From Lewinella sp039816955 (GTDB lineage Bacteria > Bacteroidota > Bacteroidia > Chitinophagales > Saprospiraceae): 64,000 nt of DNA. Both the position numbers and the translations under genes were made by a program. Below are positions 1-9,197 of the stretch, piece by piece (the first letter of the stretch is position 1; each line of letters starts with the position of its first letter). The notes under the pieces are model-generated. The model was not told the origin of the DNA and ran no database searches. It was given only the letters and a program-made list of their open reading frames with translations. The DNA lies in assembly GCA_039816955.1 (NCBI GenBank), contig JBCBWU010000001.1, positions 1-64,000 of the forward strand, given 5' to 3'.

Positions 1-104
1 AACTTCATTTGGCCCGCCAAACTCAGTTTTGACCCTTTAGACAGAACTACAAATCGTTGATAATCAGTTCGCAAAATCCCCAAACAAGCTCTAAAATTCA
101 CTGA

Positions 105-620
105 ATGGCACTCATCAAATCCGTCCGCGGCTACACCCCCAAATGGGGAAAGAATTGTTATCTCGCAGAGAACGCTACTATCATTGGCGATACTATCATG
201 GGAGATGATTGCAGTGTTTGGTTTCAGGCTGTAGTACGTGGTGACGTAAACAGCATTCACATTGGCAACAAAGTGAACATCCAGGATGGGGCCGTCATTC
301 ACGGCACCTACGAGCGCGCTGCTACTACCATTGGCAACAATGTCAGTATTGGTCACCGGGCCATTATTCACGGCTGCACTTTACACGATAGTGTCTTGGT
401 GGGCATGGGGGCCATTATCATGGATAATGCCGTTGTAGAGGAGAATGTATTGATTGCAGCCGGAGCGGTGGTATTGGAAAACACGCGTTGCGAAAGCGGC
501 CATATTTACGCAGGTGTCCCCGCCAAGAAAGTCAAAGCTCTGAGTCCCGAACAGTTTGGCGACACCATTGATCGCATTTCTAATGCTTATCTGAAATATG
601 CTGGTTGGTTTAAGGAATAA
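105..620 (+). CDS. Gamma-carbonic anhydrase family protein (hexapeptide-repeat)
   Basis: The 171-aa product is built of left-handed beta-helix hexapeptide repeats from about residue 20 to 130, the fold of gamma-class carbonic anhydrases and YrdA/PaaY-like proteins. Three histidines sit where the family binds metal: H66 in IQDGAVIH, and H84 and H89 in IGHRAIIHG (spaced by five, as in the family). An Arg/Asp pair in VVRGDV is also typical. A cytoplasmic trimeric metalloenzyme is expected, either CO2 hydration or a related activity; many members have no proven carbonic anhydrase activity. There is no signal peptide. It converges on the peptidase gene across a hairpin at 629-661. Bases 1-104 upstream hold no recognisable gene. 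Confidence 0.88.
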   Translation: MALIKSVRGYTPKWGKNCYLAENATIIGDTIMGDDCSVWFQAVVRGDVNSIHIGNKVNIQDGAVIHGTYERAATTIGNNVSIGHRAIIHGCTLHDSVLVGMGAIIMDNAVVEENVLIAAGAVVLENTRCESGHIYAGVPAKKVKALSPEQFGDTIDRISNAYLKYAGWFKE

Positions 621-628
621 AAGCGAAA

Positions 629-661
629 CGGAAGTTGGTGCCCGAGGCGTTCCAACTTCCG
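629..661. terminator. Inverted repeat between convergent genes, probable bidirectional terminator
   Basis: A perfect 10-bp inverted repeat (CGGAAGTTGG at 629-638, CCAACTTCCG at 652-661) with a 13-nt loop fills the short gap between two convergent stop codons. There is no long T-run on either side, so termination is inferred mainly from position. Confidence 0.55.
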
Positions 662-688
662 CTTCCTCTACCTTACCGGTGTATTGGC

Positions 689-3373
689 TTAATGACGCAC
701 AATACGCACGGTCTTAGTAGTAGACTCATGCTGTAAACGCAGTAAGTACACACCCGCCGCCAAATCACTCAGATCTAGCTCAGCCGTTTTAACCGCTGTC
801 TGTAAGCGTGCTTGTCGTATGAAACGACCATCTAGATTGTAAATAGCCACGTCCACATCGCTATTTAGCTCTTCAGAGAAGCTGATTTGCAGTGGGCCAT
901 TGGTAGGGTTAGGCCAAATTTCCAAGGAAGTGCCTCCCAAGTCTACCGTAGAATTGATAGCATCTGTACACACTTCCAGTTTCCAACCCAAGAGGTTACC
1001 TCCGTCAAAATTGAGGTTGTCGGTAATGGAAAGCGTCCAAACGCCAGCAGCACTTTCTCCTATGAAAGCCGACAGAGATTCAGCAGGTCGATAAGCACCT
1101 TCAATAGCAGCCTGGCTACCAACGTTACACCCTTGCTCAAAATCGTTAGCGCTAAGCGTAGCATCATCAGCAAAATCTGCTAAGAGGCCCGCTCCTGCAC
1201 AATCTGATTGGTTAAAGAGCTGAATCGTAATTCCACTGGGTGAAGTAAGCGTAGCGCTTAAATCGCCGACAAAAGAGTGATCTGTATTTACACAAATAAC
1301 TTTTATCTCCTCGATAGTACCCGGCTGTGTTACCTCAACTGTAGAGTTGGTTACCGCCCCAGCATTAGGGCCAATAGTTAGACCGTCAGTATCGGCAGCT
1401 CCCAGGCCACAGAAATCACCAGCGGTAACAAATTGGAAGACACTAGACCAATCTCCCTCTCCACAAGCATTCTGTCCGCGAACACGCCAGTAAAACTCCG
1501 TATCAGGAGCCAGACCAGATACATCAATGGTACTTTCCGCTAGGCCCGAATCACTAAACGCTATACTAGAGAATCCAGGATCGGTAGCTAATTGTATGGT
1601 ATAATCAACAACGAAAGCTTCGTCCGCCCAATCCAGTGTCAGGATGGTAGGTTGTTCCGTAGCAAAATTAGGAGGGAAAGACAATGCTGGCCCGTTTGGA
1701 GCATCGCCGTAAATCGTCAATCTCAGTAGCTGATCTACCTCCGTAGTACCATCTGTACCAACTAAACGAAATACGTAATCATCGGGCGTTGCGCTAGCGG
1801 TGTTACCAATCGTCAACTGCGTACTAGAACCAGGCGAAACCACGGTATTATCAAACGAGACGGAAAGGCTACCTGGCAATTCTTCAACACTCAAACTCAC
1901 CGAGCTACTAAAGGCCGAGCTTACTTGAACATTAAAAGTGGCCGTTGCGGGGGCGCATAGTGTCTGTGCTGGTGGAGAAGCAGTGGCGAAGAAATTGCAC
2001 TGCTCGTTGTTTCGTCCATCAATTACTCTAATGCCCGTATTATCCGGATCTAACCAATCTTTCAAGCGAGTAGAAGGAGTTCCACCGCCTTCCCAAGAGG
2101 AGGCCATCCAGCCGTAGCTATCGTAAAAATCATTGCCACAGGCCGCTGCTCCACCGTGGAGTTGGCCAATTACTCTTTTGTTACTATCAAATAGTGGCGA
2201 GCCCGAAGATCCACCCTCGGTTGTACCAATATCCCAATCCTCCACAATGACGTGATTGCCATTAGGAATTGGGGCATCTGCCTGCCCCCAAGCGCCGCGG
2301 TAAACACCACTAAAGGCAAAGCTGATTCGTTTTTCTTCATTATTGGGGTGATGAATAGCAATGAGGGTGTCCGTTTCCAGCACTTCACGCGCATCCCAAC
2401 CAGCGTAAAAAGCGTCCGCTGAAGCGACCACAGGATCATCTAATTCTACCAGCGTAAAATCAGAAGGAGCGTAAGTTGCCCGAAGAACAGAGCCGGTATT
2501 GAAGCTACCCAAGGTGCCATTACCTGGGCCACCGCTGGCCGCACTACCTGGCTGACGGCAAGTGCTGTTTTCAAAATTCCAGTAGAAAACCATACTCGGT
2601 GCCGCGCCCGCCGTTAATCCACAGTGGTCAGCGGTCATGAAGTAAGCAGTACAGTCTTCCCGCACGGTATTTACCAGAAAACCAGTGCAGAAAATATCAC
2701 CACTGAAACCATAAGCAGCAACTGATTGGATGATGTCGCGGTATTGATCTACGATACCCCAGCCGTCAGATCCACCACAAGCGACGTCCAGATTACAGGA
2801 ACCAGAAACCAGGCTCTCTGCCACATCCAGGAAGCCCAAGAAGTCGTGGTTGACAGACTTGAGGTGAAGCTTTAGGTTTTCCTGCTGATCCATCGGCACA
2901 CGAACTTCCAGGATGATGTCATCACCAGGGATCACGGGCGTCCAAAGCTCAGCGTGTTCCTCATTATCAGCTGGTGTAAATGGTCCCAGTACTTCTTTTT
3001 GAGCGGGGTCAAAAAGCAGGAGTTCTCCTCCCGGTGGCATTTCGTAAAGGTCAAAACCAAAGTTGAGTGAACGTGCGCCAGGAGAAGGTACACGTAGATG
3101 CCAAACGGCCTTACCATTGCGGTAGCTCCACGTACCATGTGTAGCGGGAGAAACATCTACGGCCATTTTCTGGGCAAAGCGCGGTGCAATCCCCGGGCCA
3201 CGACGGGCCATTTCTTCTTCGAGAAGGCGTTCGTTGTTTTGTAATGGTAGTTGTAATTTTTCAATAGCGTTAAGCGCCTTAGAGTTCGCTGCCAGATACG
3301 GTGTACTTTGACTGTGTAGATTGAGCCAAATGATCGACACGAGCAACAGTAGAATCGTGCGTTGTTTTTGCAT
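689..3373 (-). CDS. Secreted trypsin-like serine peptidase with FnIII, P-domain and T9SS sorting domain
   Basis: The 894-aa protein starts with a signal peptide (MQKQRTILLLLVSIIWLNL) and resembles secreted lysyl-endopeptidase-type trypsin-fold enzymes. The triad is visible: His in TADHCG near residue 250, Asp in PSDFTLVELDD near 305, Ser in GGSSGSPLF near 392. Cys-rich segments around the catalytic core suggest disulfides. A fibronectin type III domain follows (about 580-665), then a proprotein-convertase P-like domain (about 670-780), and a C-terminal domain beginning LEIWPNPTNG that is a T9SS type A sorting signal. The protein should cross the outer membrane by T9SS. The reading frame extends upstream to 3418, but the ATG at 3373 is chosen because the signal peptide begins there and a strong promoter ends at 3416. 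Confidence 0.9.
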   Translation of the reverse strand: MQKQRTILLLLVSIIWLNLHSQSTPYLAANSKALNAIEKLQLPLQNNERLLEEEMARRGPGIAPRFAQKMAVDVSPATHGTWSYRNGKAVWHLRVPSPGARSLNFGFDLYEMPPGGELLLFDPAQKEVLGPFTPADNEEHAELWTPVIPGDDIILEVRVPMDQQENLKLHLKSVNHDFLGFLDVAESLVSGSCNLDVACGGSDGWGIVDQYRDIIQSVAAYGFSGDIFCTGFLVNTVREDCTAYFMTADHCGLTAGAAPSMVFYWNFENSTCRQPGSAASGGPGNGTLGSFNTGSVLRATYAPSDFTLVELDDPVVASADAFYAGWDAREVLETDTLIAIHHPNNEEKRISFAFSGVYRGAWGQADAPIPNGNHVIVEDWDIGTTEGGSSGSPLFDSNKRVIGQLHGGAAACGNDFYDSYGWMASSWEGGGTPSTRLKDWLDPDNTGIRVIDGRNNEQCNFFATASPPAQTLCAPATATFNVQVSSAFSSSVSLSVEELPGSLSVSFDNTVVSPGSSTQLTIGNTASATPDDYVFRLVGTDGTTEVDQLLRLTIYGDAPNGPALSFPPNFATEQPTILTLDWADEAFVVDYTIQLATDPGFSSIAFSDSGLAESTIDVSGLAPDTEFYWRVRGQNACGEGDWSSVFQFVTAGDFCGLGAADTDGLTIGPNAGAVTNSTVEVTQPGTIEEIKVICVNTDHSFVGDLSATLTSPSGITIQLFNQSDCAGAGLLADFADDATLSANDFEQGCNVGSQAAIEGAYRPAESLSAFIGESAAGVWTLSITDNLNFDGGNLLGWKLEVCTDAINSTVDLGGTSLEIWPNPTNGPLQISFSEELNSDVDVAIYNLDGRFIRQARLQTAVKTAELDLSDLAAGVYLLRLQHESTTKTVRIVRH

Positions 3374-3415
3374 AATCCCTTTGTGGTTTGATGAAGTATA
3401 AGCTAAGTTACCCAT

Positions 3416-3448
3416 CAAAATTAAGGCAATTAGCTACCCAGGCCAAAA
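3416..3448 (-). promoter_or_regulatory. Bacteroidota-type promoter of the serine peptidase gene
   Basis: On the minus strand a -33 TTTTG (3444-3448) is followed after exactly 20 nt by the -7 octamer TAATTTTG (3416-3423), fitting the TTTG-N19-21-TAnnTTTG consensus of Bacteroidota housekeeping sigma. Transcription should begin near 3409, about 36 nt before the chosen ATG. The rest of the gap to 3709 holds no gene that I can see. Confidence 0.65.
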
Positions 3449-3709
3449 GCGGCTTGGCAAATAGCGCCAGGGAGACAAAGAAATTATCAAGGGGTCCTTA
3501 TTTGATCAATGGTATTTTCCTCAGCGAGGACATAGGAAAGCACTTCAATTATACCACTTTATCCCTCAATTCAAGTTTTTGGACCAGCTAGCACTATACC
3601 ACTTGCTAGCATTGGCCCCTACACCATGGAAAATACACTGCTAAATCCCAGTAAACAAGGGCCTAAGCAAAAAAACAAACTTGTTATAATTGAAGATGAG
3701 TCGAATTGA

Positions 3710-4303
3710 CTACTGATCTCGGTTTTGGTACAATTGCTGGTGAAAATGAACGAGTCTTTTGAGCGTAGGAATAAGAGAACGCATCTCCATTTCGTTTAAA
3801 TTACCCGTGAATAACCGCCCGAGATTGGTCATTCGTTCATCCACCAGCTTGTTGATTTCGTGTCCATAATTGGTCAAAGAAACGCGCCGAATACGACGGT
3901 CTTGCTCATCAATATGCTCCTGAAATACACCATCTCTGGTTAGGCGCTTAATAATTTCAATACAGGTAGAAGGTTCCGTAATATTGGCCTGAGCCACCTC
4001 TTTCTTACTGGGTTTTTGGAGGTGAGCGACGGATTTGAGAATGCCAAAATCAGCAAGGGACCGTAGTGGTAGATCGGCGAAGGTCCGTTTGACCCAGACT
4101 TCAAAGTAGCCAGCTAAACCACCTAACAAATAAGAAAACATTACTTCCAGTCCTGCTTCATTTATTGTTTGCTCGTCAGTGAGCAAATCCTGCTCTGGAG
4201 TAAAGCGGTGTTTTAGCCAATCAGCAAAAATTTCTAGGCCTTGTCGTGGGTGTTCAATCTTGAATTTTTCGTAATGCCCCAACAATTCAATTACGTCCTT
4301 CAT
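3710..4303 (-). CDS. MarR-family transcriptional regulator
   Basis: A 197-aa winged-helix regulator. The middle of the protein (about 85-150) reads as a MarR DNA-binding domain: FGILKSVAHLQKPSKKEVAQ, then a recognition helix region TEPSTCIEIIKRLTRDG and a wing with DQDRRIRRVSLTNYG. The flanking N- and C-terminal helices would form the dimer interface, and the overall length is slightly above the family norm. It is a single gene; the closest possible target is its own promoter, which contains a 6-bp inverted repeat. The ligand cannot be inferred. The start is the ATG at 4303, directly followed upstream by the inverted repeat. Confidence 0.82.
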   Translation of the reverse strand: MKDVIELLGHYEKFKIEHPRQGLEIFADWLKHRFTPEQDLLTDEQTINEAGLEVMFSYLLGGLAGYFEVWVKRTFADLPLRSLADFGILKSVAHLQKPSKKEVAQANITEPSTCIEIIKRLTRDGVFQEHIDEQDRRIRRVSLTNYGHEINKLVDERMTNLGRLFTGNLNEMEMRSLIPTLKRLVHFHQQLYQNRDQ

Positions 4304-4304
4304 G

Positions 4305-4339
4305 CCCTGAATATAACAAAGTCGTTTTATTTATCAGGG
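4305..4339 (-). promoter_or_regulatory. Inverted repeat upstream of marR-type gene (possible operator)
   Basis: CCCTGA (4305-4310) and TCAGGG (4334-4339) form a spaced inverted repeat right before the regulator's start codon. The AT-rich spacer may include the promoter. Autoregulation by the MarR product is a guess from position only. Confidence 0.3.
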
Positions 4340-4637
4340 AATTCTATCCTAGCTTAGTAGAGTATGACAAGGAGGTGATATTCTAGTGACTACTAGGTCG
4401 TTCTCCTTACACATGAGCTAAACTAACAATCAAATAATGCCACCGCGCCAGCCACTTCAGCTGGGGCCGTACGCGTCATTCGTTTCGGCCTTTATTAATG
4501 ATACTACAAGTATTCAACTGGTCAATTCTACGCAGACAAACGTGGGTGGAGCTGCACCTCCGTGCATAATTTCCTGCCCACTACTAAGTGCTCATTCTCT
4601 ACGAAAAACAAGAATCGGCTAATAACCCCAATGACTG

Positions 4638-4723
4638 GCTCCCTTGGGAGCATTAATCATTGTTCGCCGTGTTCAGTGCGCCCGCTTCGCCCTAATATTG
4701 GGGTTTGAAGTGGGCGGCTTTTT
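4638..4723 (+). terminator. Two hairpins ending in a T-run: intergenic terminator of an unidentified transcript
   Basis: A tight hairpin (GCTCCC/GGGAGC, 4638-4651) is followed by a second stem, GCCCGCTTC (4680-4688) with GAAGTGGGC (4707-4715, one G-T pair), then TTTTT at 4719-4723. This is a good plus-strand Rho-independent terminator although no convincing plus-strand gene lies upstream. The 877-bp gap 4304-5180 otherwise contains only poor short reading frames; a minus-strand frame at 4780-5010 is discussed under findings. Confidence 0.45.
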
Positions 4724-5180
4724 ACTTGTCTTAATTTACCATTGATTTCGTAGGGCGACTAACTTCGTTTCTAAACGTTTCATATCTTCAAAGTATGCGA
4801 CAGGAAAGGGGTTTCACTCAAAAACATCGATCGATATTTTTTATTTTTTTGCGCTCTGCACTCGGTGTTGTTCATTTTTAGCTTCGCTGCTACTTCGTGG
4901 TGTACATCGCAACAAAAACGAACCAAAAAATGCTCGCTCCGCTCAACTCCGAGGAGCTTGCGACGATCACCGTAGGTAAACAGTACCGGGGCAGCCCACC
5001 CACCCATCATGACACAGATAATTTAACGTGGGGTGACTTCTATCAAAAAACCATTAGTCCAGCGAACCCAGTGTGTAGAATATTTCCTTATCAAGTTGAT
5101 TATCCCACATATTGAAAAAGGACTGCAAACGAGCAATTCCCGTTTACAATCCTTATCGGTTTCGATTCCTTTAGTAGTGG

Positions 5181-6071
5181 CTAGAAGCCGAACTTACCGT
5201 TGCTGTTTTTCCACTCTGACTGTGGTGGAATGTTCTGAATCACATCCCAGTGCTCTACGATGAGTCCATCCTGTAGGCGGAACAAGTCGTAGTAGGCGAC
5301 GTGGTCGCCCGTACCGAACTTGCCTTCGCTAACCGTCAGTACAAAGTTGCCTTCTCCAACTACGGTATGGAGCTGATCGTACTCCATTACCAAACCGTTT
5401 TCGGCAAAGTAAGCCAAAGCAGCACCCAGGCCATCTAGCCCGTCGGCCACTGCCGGGTTGTGTTGCTTATATTCTTCCGTGCTTACGTAGTTCGTAAGCT
5501 TGTCGGTCTCACCATTCATCAGGATATCGGTCACAAAGTTGCTGACGATTTCCTTGTTCTGTGCGGTCTTGTCTAAGTCTATAATTTCCGTTGTCCCGTC
5601 AAATTGAGTGCGTCCACTAGGGTTCGGTGGGGCCACATCGATGAGGTTATCCCAGTGCTCCACAATTTTCTCGTCTTCAAAACGGAAGATATCGAAGCCC
5701 GCCTTAGGACCGAAGAAATCGTACTCAGAGTGGAGGATCACGAAGTTTCCATCTTCGAATGCTCTGATCACTTTTGCTTTAAAGCCACCTTCTGGTGCAT
5801 TGGCCATTACCTCACCAAAACCAGCCAAGCCATCCCCTACCCCGAGGTTGTGTTGGATGTACTTTTCTGGGTTGATGTAGCCAACTGGCGTGGGGTCTCC
5901 CGTTTCCAGGCTTTCAATAAGTGCTACAGCTTTTTCTTTGTTTGTCAATTCCATGGTAGTTGTGCTTGTCGTTGTTGTATCCTCTGATTGTACATTTGAG
6001 TCTTCACTAGTAGAACAAGCCACTAGCAGGACAGTGAACAGTAGTCCACTGATCACAGATAAATATCTCAT
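5181..6071 (-). CDS. Lipoprotein with two tandem SnoaL/NTF2-like domains
   Basis: The 296-aa product begins with a type II signal peptide with lipobox LLVAC just after residue 15, so it is predicted to be an envelope lipoprotein. After a low-complexity Thr/Ser linker it holds two homologous halves of about 125 aa. Both contain a helix ending in YIQHNLGVGDGL or YKQHNPAVADGL, and both close with FRFEDEKIVEHWD or FRLQDGLIVEHWD, the signature of SnoaL-like polyketide-cyclase or NTF2-fold proteins. These folds bind small ligands or act as isomerases; the substrate here is unknown. An in-frame TTG at 6077 exists but the ATG at 6071 is preferred. Its neighbour on the same strand is an AraC regulator, a plausible but unproven controller. 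Confidence 0.8.
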   Translation of the reverse strand: MRYLSVISGLLFTVLLVACSTSEDSNVQSEDTTTTSTTTMELTNKEKAVALIESLETGDPTPVGYINPEKYIQHNLGVGDGLAGFGEVMANAPEGGFKAKVIRAFEDGNFVILHSEYDFFGPKAGFDIFRFEDEKIVEHWDNLIDVAPPNPSGRTQFDGTTEIIDLDKTAQNKEIVSNFVTDILMNGETDKLTNYVSTEEYKQHNPAVADGLDGLGAALAYFAENGLVMEYDQLHTVVGEGNFVLTVSEGKFGTGDHVAYYDLFRLQDGLIVEHWDVIQNIPPQSEWKNSNGKFGF

Positions 6072-6231
6072 TACCAATTTTTTGATTGTTAATTATAACA
6101 CAAAGATGGGCTCAAACGGAGTATGAGTTTATATACAAAAACGCATTAAGACTGTAAAAATCGGAAAATCAGAGTGTATTTAGAAATTCGCTCATCAAGT
6201 AAAAAGCAGGTATTTCCGTCTTAATCAAGGC

Positions 6232-6272
6232 ACTGAAACCGGAGTTTAGCAGTGCTAAATGAGGATTTCAGT
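6232..6272. repeat. Nested hairpin in the gap between AraC and lipoprotein genes
   Basis: ACTGAAA (6232-6238) pairs with TTTCAGT (6266-6272), and inside it TTTAGC pairs with GCTAAA (6245-6250 with 6254-6259). The nested symmetry suggests a mobile palindrome or a transcript-end structure behind the AraC gene. There is no T-run. Confidence 0.4.
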
Positions 6273-6332
6273 AACGCAGAATAAGGCGTAAAGACCAATT
6301 TGGACGACGATTATTGGATTCTAAACACAGTC

Positions 6333-7211
6333 TTAACCTTGTGCCCTACGAAAACGTTCAGGCGTAAGCCCGGTATGCCGTTTAAAGTATTTGTAGAAAT
6401 TGGTTACCTCCAGAAAGCCGGTTAAGTCGGCTACCTCTTTAATAGGATGATCTGTATTGATGAGTAAGCGTTTGATTTGCTGTACCAGAATGGTATCAAT
6501 GAATTCTTTGGCCGTTTTGTGGATGATACTCTGGGTAATATTATTGAGCGTTTTAGTACTTTTCCCCAACATGCGTGCGTAGTCGCTCACCCGAGGCTGC
6601 TGCGTTACACGTTCCTCCACCAGGCGCTGTAGTTCAATAAATTCAGCTAAGTATTTCCGATCAGAAATGACCTGGTTTTTAGTTGCTTTTATGCGGTATA
6701 GCTTAGAAATGAGTATGTGTAACTGGCTTCTGATAATACCTTGGGAAAAATCATCATTGACGATGAAGTATTCCTTATTGATATGGTCAATAAGCGTAGA
6801 AATCTCCACTATTTCCTCAGCATATAACTGTATTTTCGGATTACCCAAAAGTTCGTTAAATAATTGTATCGTCTTCTGTGCCTCTGGTTTTTCCAGGTAC
6901 TTCGACAAGAAATCATCGGTGAATAAAAGTAGCATCCCTTTATAGGTACCTCCAGGCATAAATTTCTGTAGTTGCCCTTTTCGGATACTGAGTATCGTAC
7001 CTGGTTCGCAGGCATAATCAGTGAAGTCAATGGTGTGATAACCACTTCCCGCTTCCACAAAAACCAGCATGAAAAATTCTACGGTGTGAAGCTGGTCAGG
7101 TGGATGTTCGAGATCACGCCGGAGCATAACGCTCTCCAGTTTTACGAGATCAAAACCAGAGCGAGGATTCTGCCGGTTCTGAAACTTGATGCTAACAGCC
7201 TGATCTTTCAT
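6333..7211 (-). CDS. AraC-family transcriptional regulator
   Basis: A 292-aa protein with an N-terminal cupin-like sensing half (about 20-150, including VFVEAGSGYHTIDFTDYACEPGTIL) and a C-terminal AraC double helix-turn-helix (about 190-290). The second HTH region reads IKEVADLTGFLEVTNFYKYFKRHTGLTPERFRR, matching the AraC signature. The ligand is unknown. The start is the ATG at 7211; the upstream in-frame TTG at 7256 is ignored. A TAATTTTG octamer lies at 7277-7284 on the minus strand, about 66 nt before the ATG, and may be the -7 element. The downstream lipoprotein gene 5181-6071 is the nearest candidate target. Confidence 0.86.
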   Translation of the reverse strand: MKDQAVSIKFQNRQNPRSGFDLVKLESVMLRRDLEHPPDQLHTVEFFMLVFVEAGSGYHTIDFTDYACEPGTILSIRKGQLQKFMPGGTYKGMLLLFTDDFLSKYLEKPEAQKTIQLFNELLGNPKIQLYAEEIVEISTLIDHINKEYFIVNDDFSQGIIRSQLHILISKLYRIKATKNQVISDRKYLAEFIELQRLVEERVTQQPRVSDYARMLGKSTKTLNNITQSIIHKTAKEFIDTILVQQIKRLLINTDHPIKEVADLTGFLEVTNFYKYFKRHTGLTPERFRRAQG

Positions 7212-7292
7212 GAAGCGTAGAAAGTACTTTTTCCAAAGATGCGGAAAGCTGCTCAAAACAGTTTGGTCTGCTATCGCAAAATTAGAAGTACT

Positions 7293-8501
7293 TCAATACG
7301 CCCATTTTACCCGTAGAAAGAGCGATTGCAAAGGACTACTGTAAATATCCGTTTGGTCAAATACAATCTGTCCTACGAGGTCGATGGTCCAATTATCGGA
7401 AATAGAAATGGCGGCGGTAGGATTCACGAACATAGCATGGCTGGCTACCGGACTGTATATCGTTGTAAGCCCCGCATTGATAATGGGCGAAACAGGATAA
7501 GATAAACTCACAAAACTCGCCCAGCGATAGGGATACAGATTGCGAGCAGAAAGCTCGAAGGTGAATAACTGTAGGATGCCACCTTCGCGTTGCCCTTGAC
7601 TATTGTAAAGGCCTCCCACATTCAGGTACAGACCTTTCTCGAAGGCATAGTCGATATTGGTAGTAATAGCCAAGCTATTTCCGCCCTGATCTGGGTTGAG
7701 AAACCAACTGAGCTCGCCCTTAAAACCAGCGTTCTTTAGGTTTCCTGCCCAACCGCCGCCCAGCACCCAAAAATCTTGGGCGTAGCCGCCGATGAGTTGA
7801 ATATCATAACTGCCTTTATTGAACACCCAACGGCTAGCGATGGTACTCTCTTCTAAGCTATCACCAGCACGAAAGGCCAATTCTGCGCTTCCCGTGTAAC
7901 CAATGTAGCGCCTGATTCGTAGGGCATCAGCACCTGGTCGCTCCTCGTAGTCGAAATCGGTGAAGTTGTAGGCGTTGAAAATATCATTAGGGTTCCAGAC
8001 GGTGCTGATCCCCCAGTTGACGCGCTGACGGCCCAAGCGTACTTCCCAAGCTTCGTTGGTGTACTCCGTAAAGAGGCGATCTACTACACTATGTCCCACC
8101 ATTTGCCCATTATCCAACCAAATGGCATCCAGATCCAGCCAATCATTACTACCCGCAGAAATTTGCTCCGCATAAAGTGGGTTGGACTTGACCACCTCAC
8201 CATAAAACAGGCGGGTGCGCAAGCCCGTCTTGACTCGCCAGTGCTCGCCATGGGTCCACTCCAGATTGAAGCGTTGGTGAAAAAACTGATCTAGCAAGAG
8301 GGTGTCTGTACCCTGGAAAGTGGGTGGTGCGGGAAAGGAGGAATTGAAAAAATTGAAGTTCTGCAGCTGTTTCACATAGCCCGTCAAATACCATTTTGAC
8401 TCCGGTTCGTCTTGCGCACGTAACGGATTTGTTCCTACATAACAGCACAAGCTGATTATTAGGGTATAGCGGAACATATAACCGAGGAGGTCACTTCTCA
8501 T
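7293..8501 (-). CDS. Outer-membrane beta-barrel (porin-like) protein, last gene of ABC export operon
   Basis: The 402-aa product has a signal peptide (cleavage probably after RAQ near residue 30). The remainder is rich in alternating aromatic strands such as WRVKTGLRTRLFYGEV, AWEVRLGRQRVNWGIS and TTNIDYAFEKGLYLNVGGLYN, and ends in an aromatic residue (RVKWAY), all typical of an outer-membrane barrel of the DUF1302 or alginate-porin type. Its ATG at 8501 overlaps the ATPase stop by 4 bp (ATGA), showing translational coupling; an internal ATG at 8477 is also possible. It probably forms the outer-membrane component or acceptor of the exporter encoded upstream. The substrate cannot be read from sequence. 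Confidence 0.75.
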   Translation of the reverse strand: MRSDLLGYMFRYTLIISLCCYVGTNPLRAQDEPESKWYLTGYVKQLQNFNFFNSSFPAPPTFQGTDTLLLDQFFHQRFNLEWTHGEHWRVKTGLRTRLFYGEVVKSNPLYAEQISAGSNDWLDLDAIWLDNGQMVGHSVVDRLFTEYTNEAWEVRLGRQRVNWGISTVWNPNDIFNAYNFTDFDYEERPGADALRIRRYIGYTGSAELAFRAGDSLEESTIASRWVFNKGSYDIQLIGGYAQDFWVLGGGWAGNLKNAGFKGELSWFLNPDQGGNSLAITTNIDYAFEKGLYLNVGGLYNSQGQREGGILQLFTFELSARNLYPYRWASFVSLSYPVSPIINAGLTTIYSPVASHAMFVNPTAAISISDNWTIDLVGQIVFDQTDIYSSPLQSLFLRVKWAY

Positions 8502-9187
8502 TCGCCCCTCACTTCGTCCGAAATAATTTGCCCATCGTCCAAGGTCACCACCCGACGAGCCCGATCAATTACACGCTGGTCGTGGGTACTGAAGACGAAG
8601 GTGACGCCTTCCTCTTTGTTCAGCCGGGCCATAATATCCAGGAGGTTATTGGTAGAAGCAGAATCAAGATTAGCCGTCGGTTCGTCCGCGAGGATAAAGG
8701 AGGGTTTGGGAGCCAGGGCACGCGCTACCGCCACCCGCTGCTGCTGTCCACCGGACATTTCTGCGGGGCGCTTATTGATTTGATCTTCCAAGCCGACAGC
8801 CGCCATGAGTTCTTGTGAACGTTGTTGCCGTTCCTCGGCAGATCGTTTTTGGAGCAACATTACAAATTCAACGTTCTCCTGAGCAGTGAGTACCGGAATG
8901 AGGTTGTAAGCCTGGAAGACAAAGCCAATGTTCTCCTTACGGAAATCAATGAGCTGATTATCATTAAGGTCGTTGATAGCTGTTCCCCCTACACTTACAG
9001 TCCCATCGCTAGGACGGTCTAAGCCGCCGATGATATTCAGCAAGGTAGTCTTGCCGGAACCAGACGGCCCAACAATGGCCGTGAATTCTCCCGCCTCAAT
9101 ATCCAAATCCACTCCACGGAGCGCATGAACGGGAATTTTATCCGGATTATAGACTTTGGTTACACCACGAGTTTGTATGATGGGCAT
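8498..9187 (-). CDS. ABC transporter ATP-binding protein (LolD/MacB type)
   Basis: A 229-aa cytoplasmic ATPase with Walker A GPSGSGKTTLLN (about 37-48), Q-loop FVFQAYNLIPVLTAQEN, signature MSGGQQQRVAVARA, Walker B FILADEPTANLD and switch histidine in VFSTHDQRV. The size and motifs match the LolD/MacB/FtsE group that works with FtsX-type permeases, here the two genes just upstream. The start is the ATG at 9187, since the family N-terminus begins IIQTRGVTKVY; the longer frame to 9265 would overlap the permease. It lies 10 bp after the permease stop. Confidence 0.93.
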   Translation of the reverse strand: MPIIQTRGVTKVYNPDKIPVHALRGVDLDIEAGEFTAIVGPSGSGKTTLLNIIGGLDRPSDGTVSVGGTAINDLNDNQLIDFRKENIGFVFQAYNLIPVLTAQENVEFVMLLQKRSAEERQQRSQELMAAVGLEDQINKRPAEMSGGQQQRVAVARALAPKPSFILADEPTANLDSASTNNLLDIMARLNKEEGVTFVFSTHDQRVIDRARRVVTLDDGQIISDEVRGE

Positions 9188-9197
9188 GACAAGAGTT

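Noticed and set aside
689..3418. Longer N-terminus of the serine peptidase starting at 3418
   Set aside because: The extension would start inside the -7 promoter element and precede the signal peptide; the ATG at 3373 fits both.
4437..4622. 61-codon plus-strand reading frame
   Set aside because: No promoter, no recognisable domain or signal, and composition typical of noncoding DNA.
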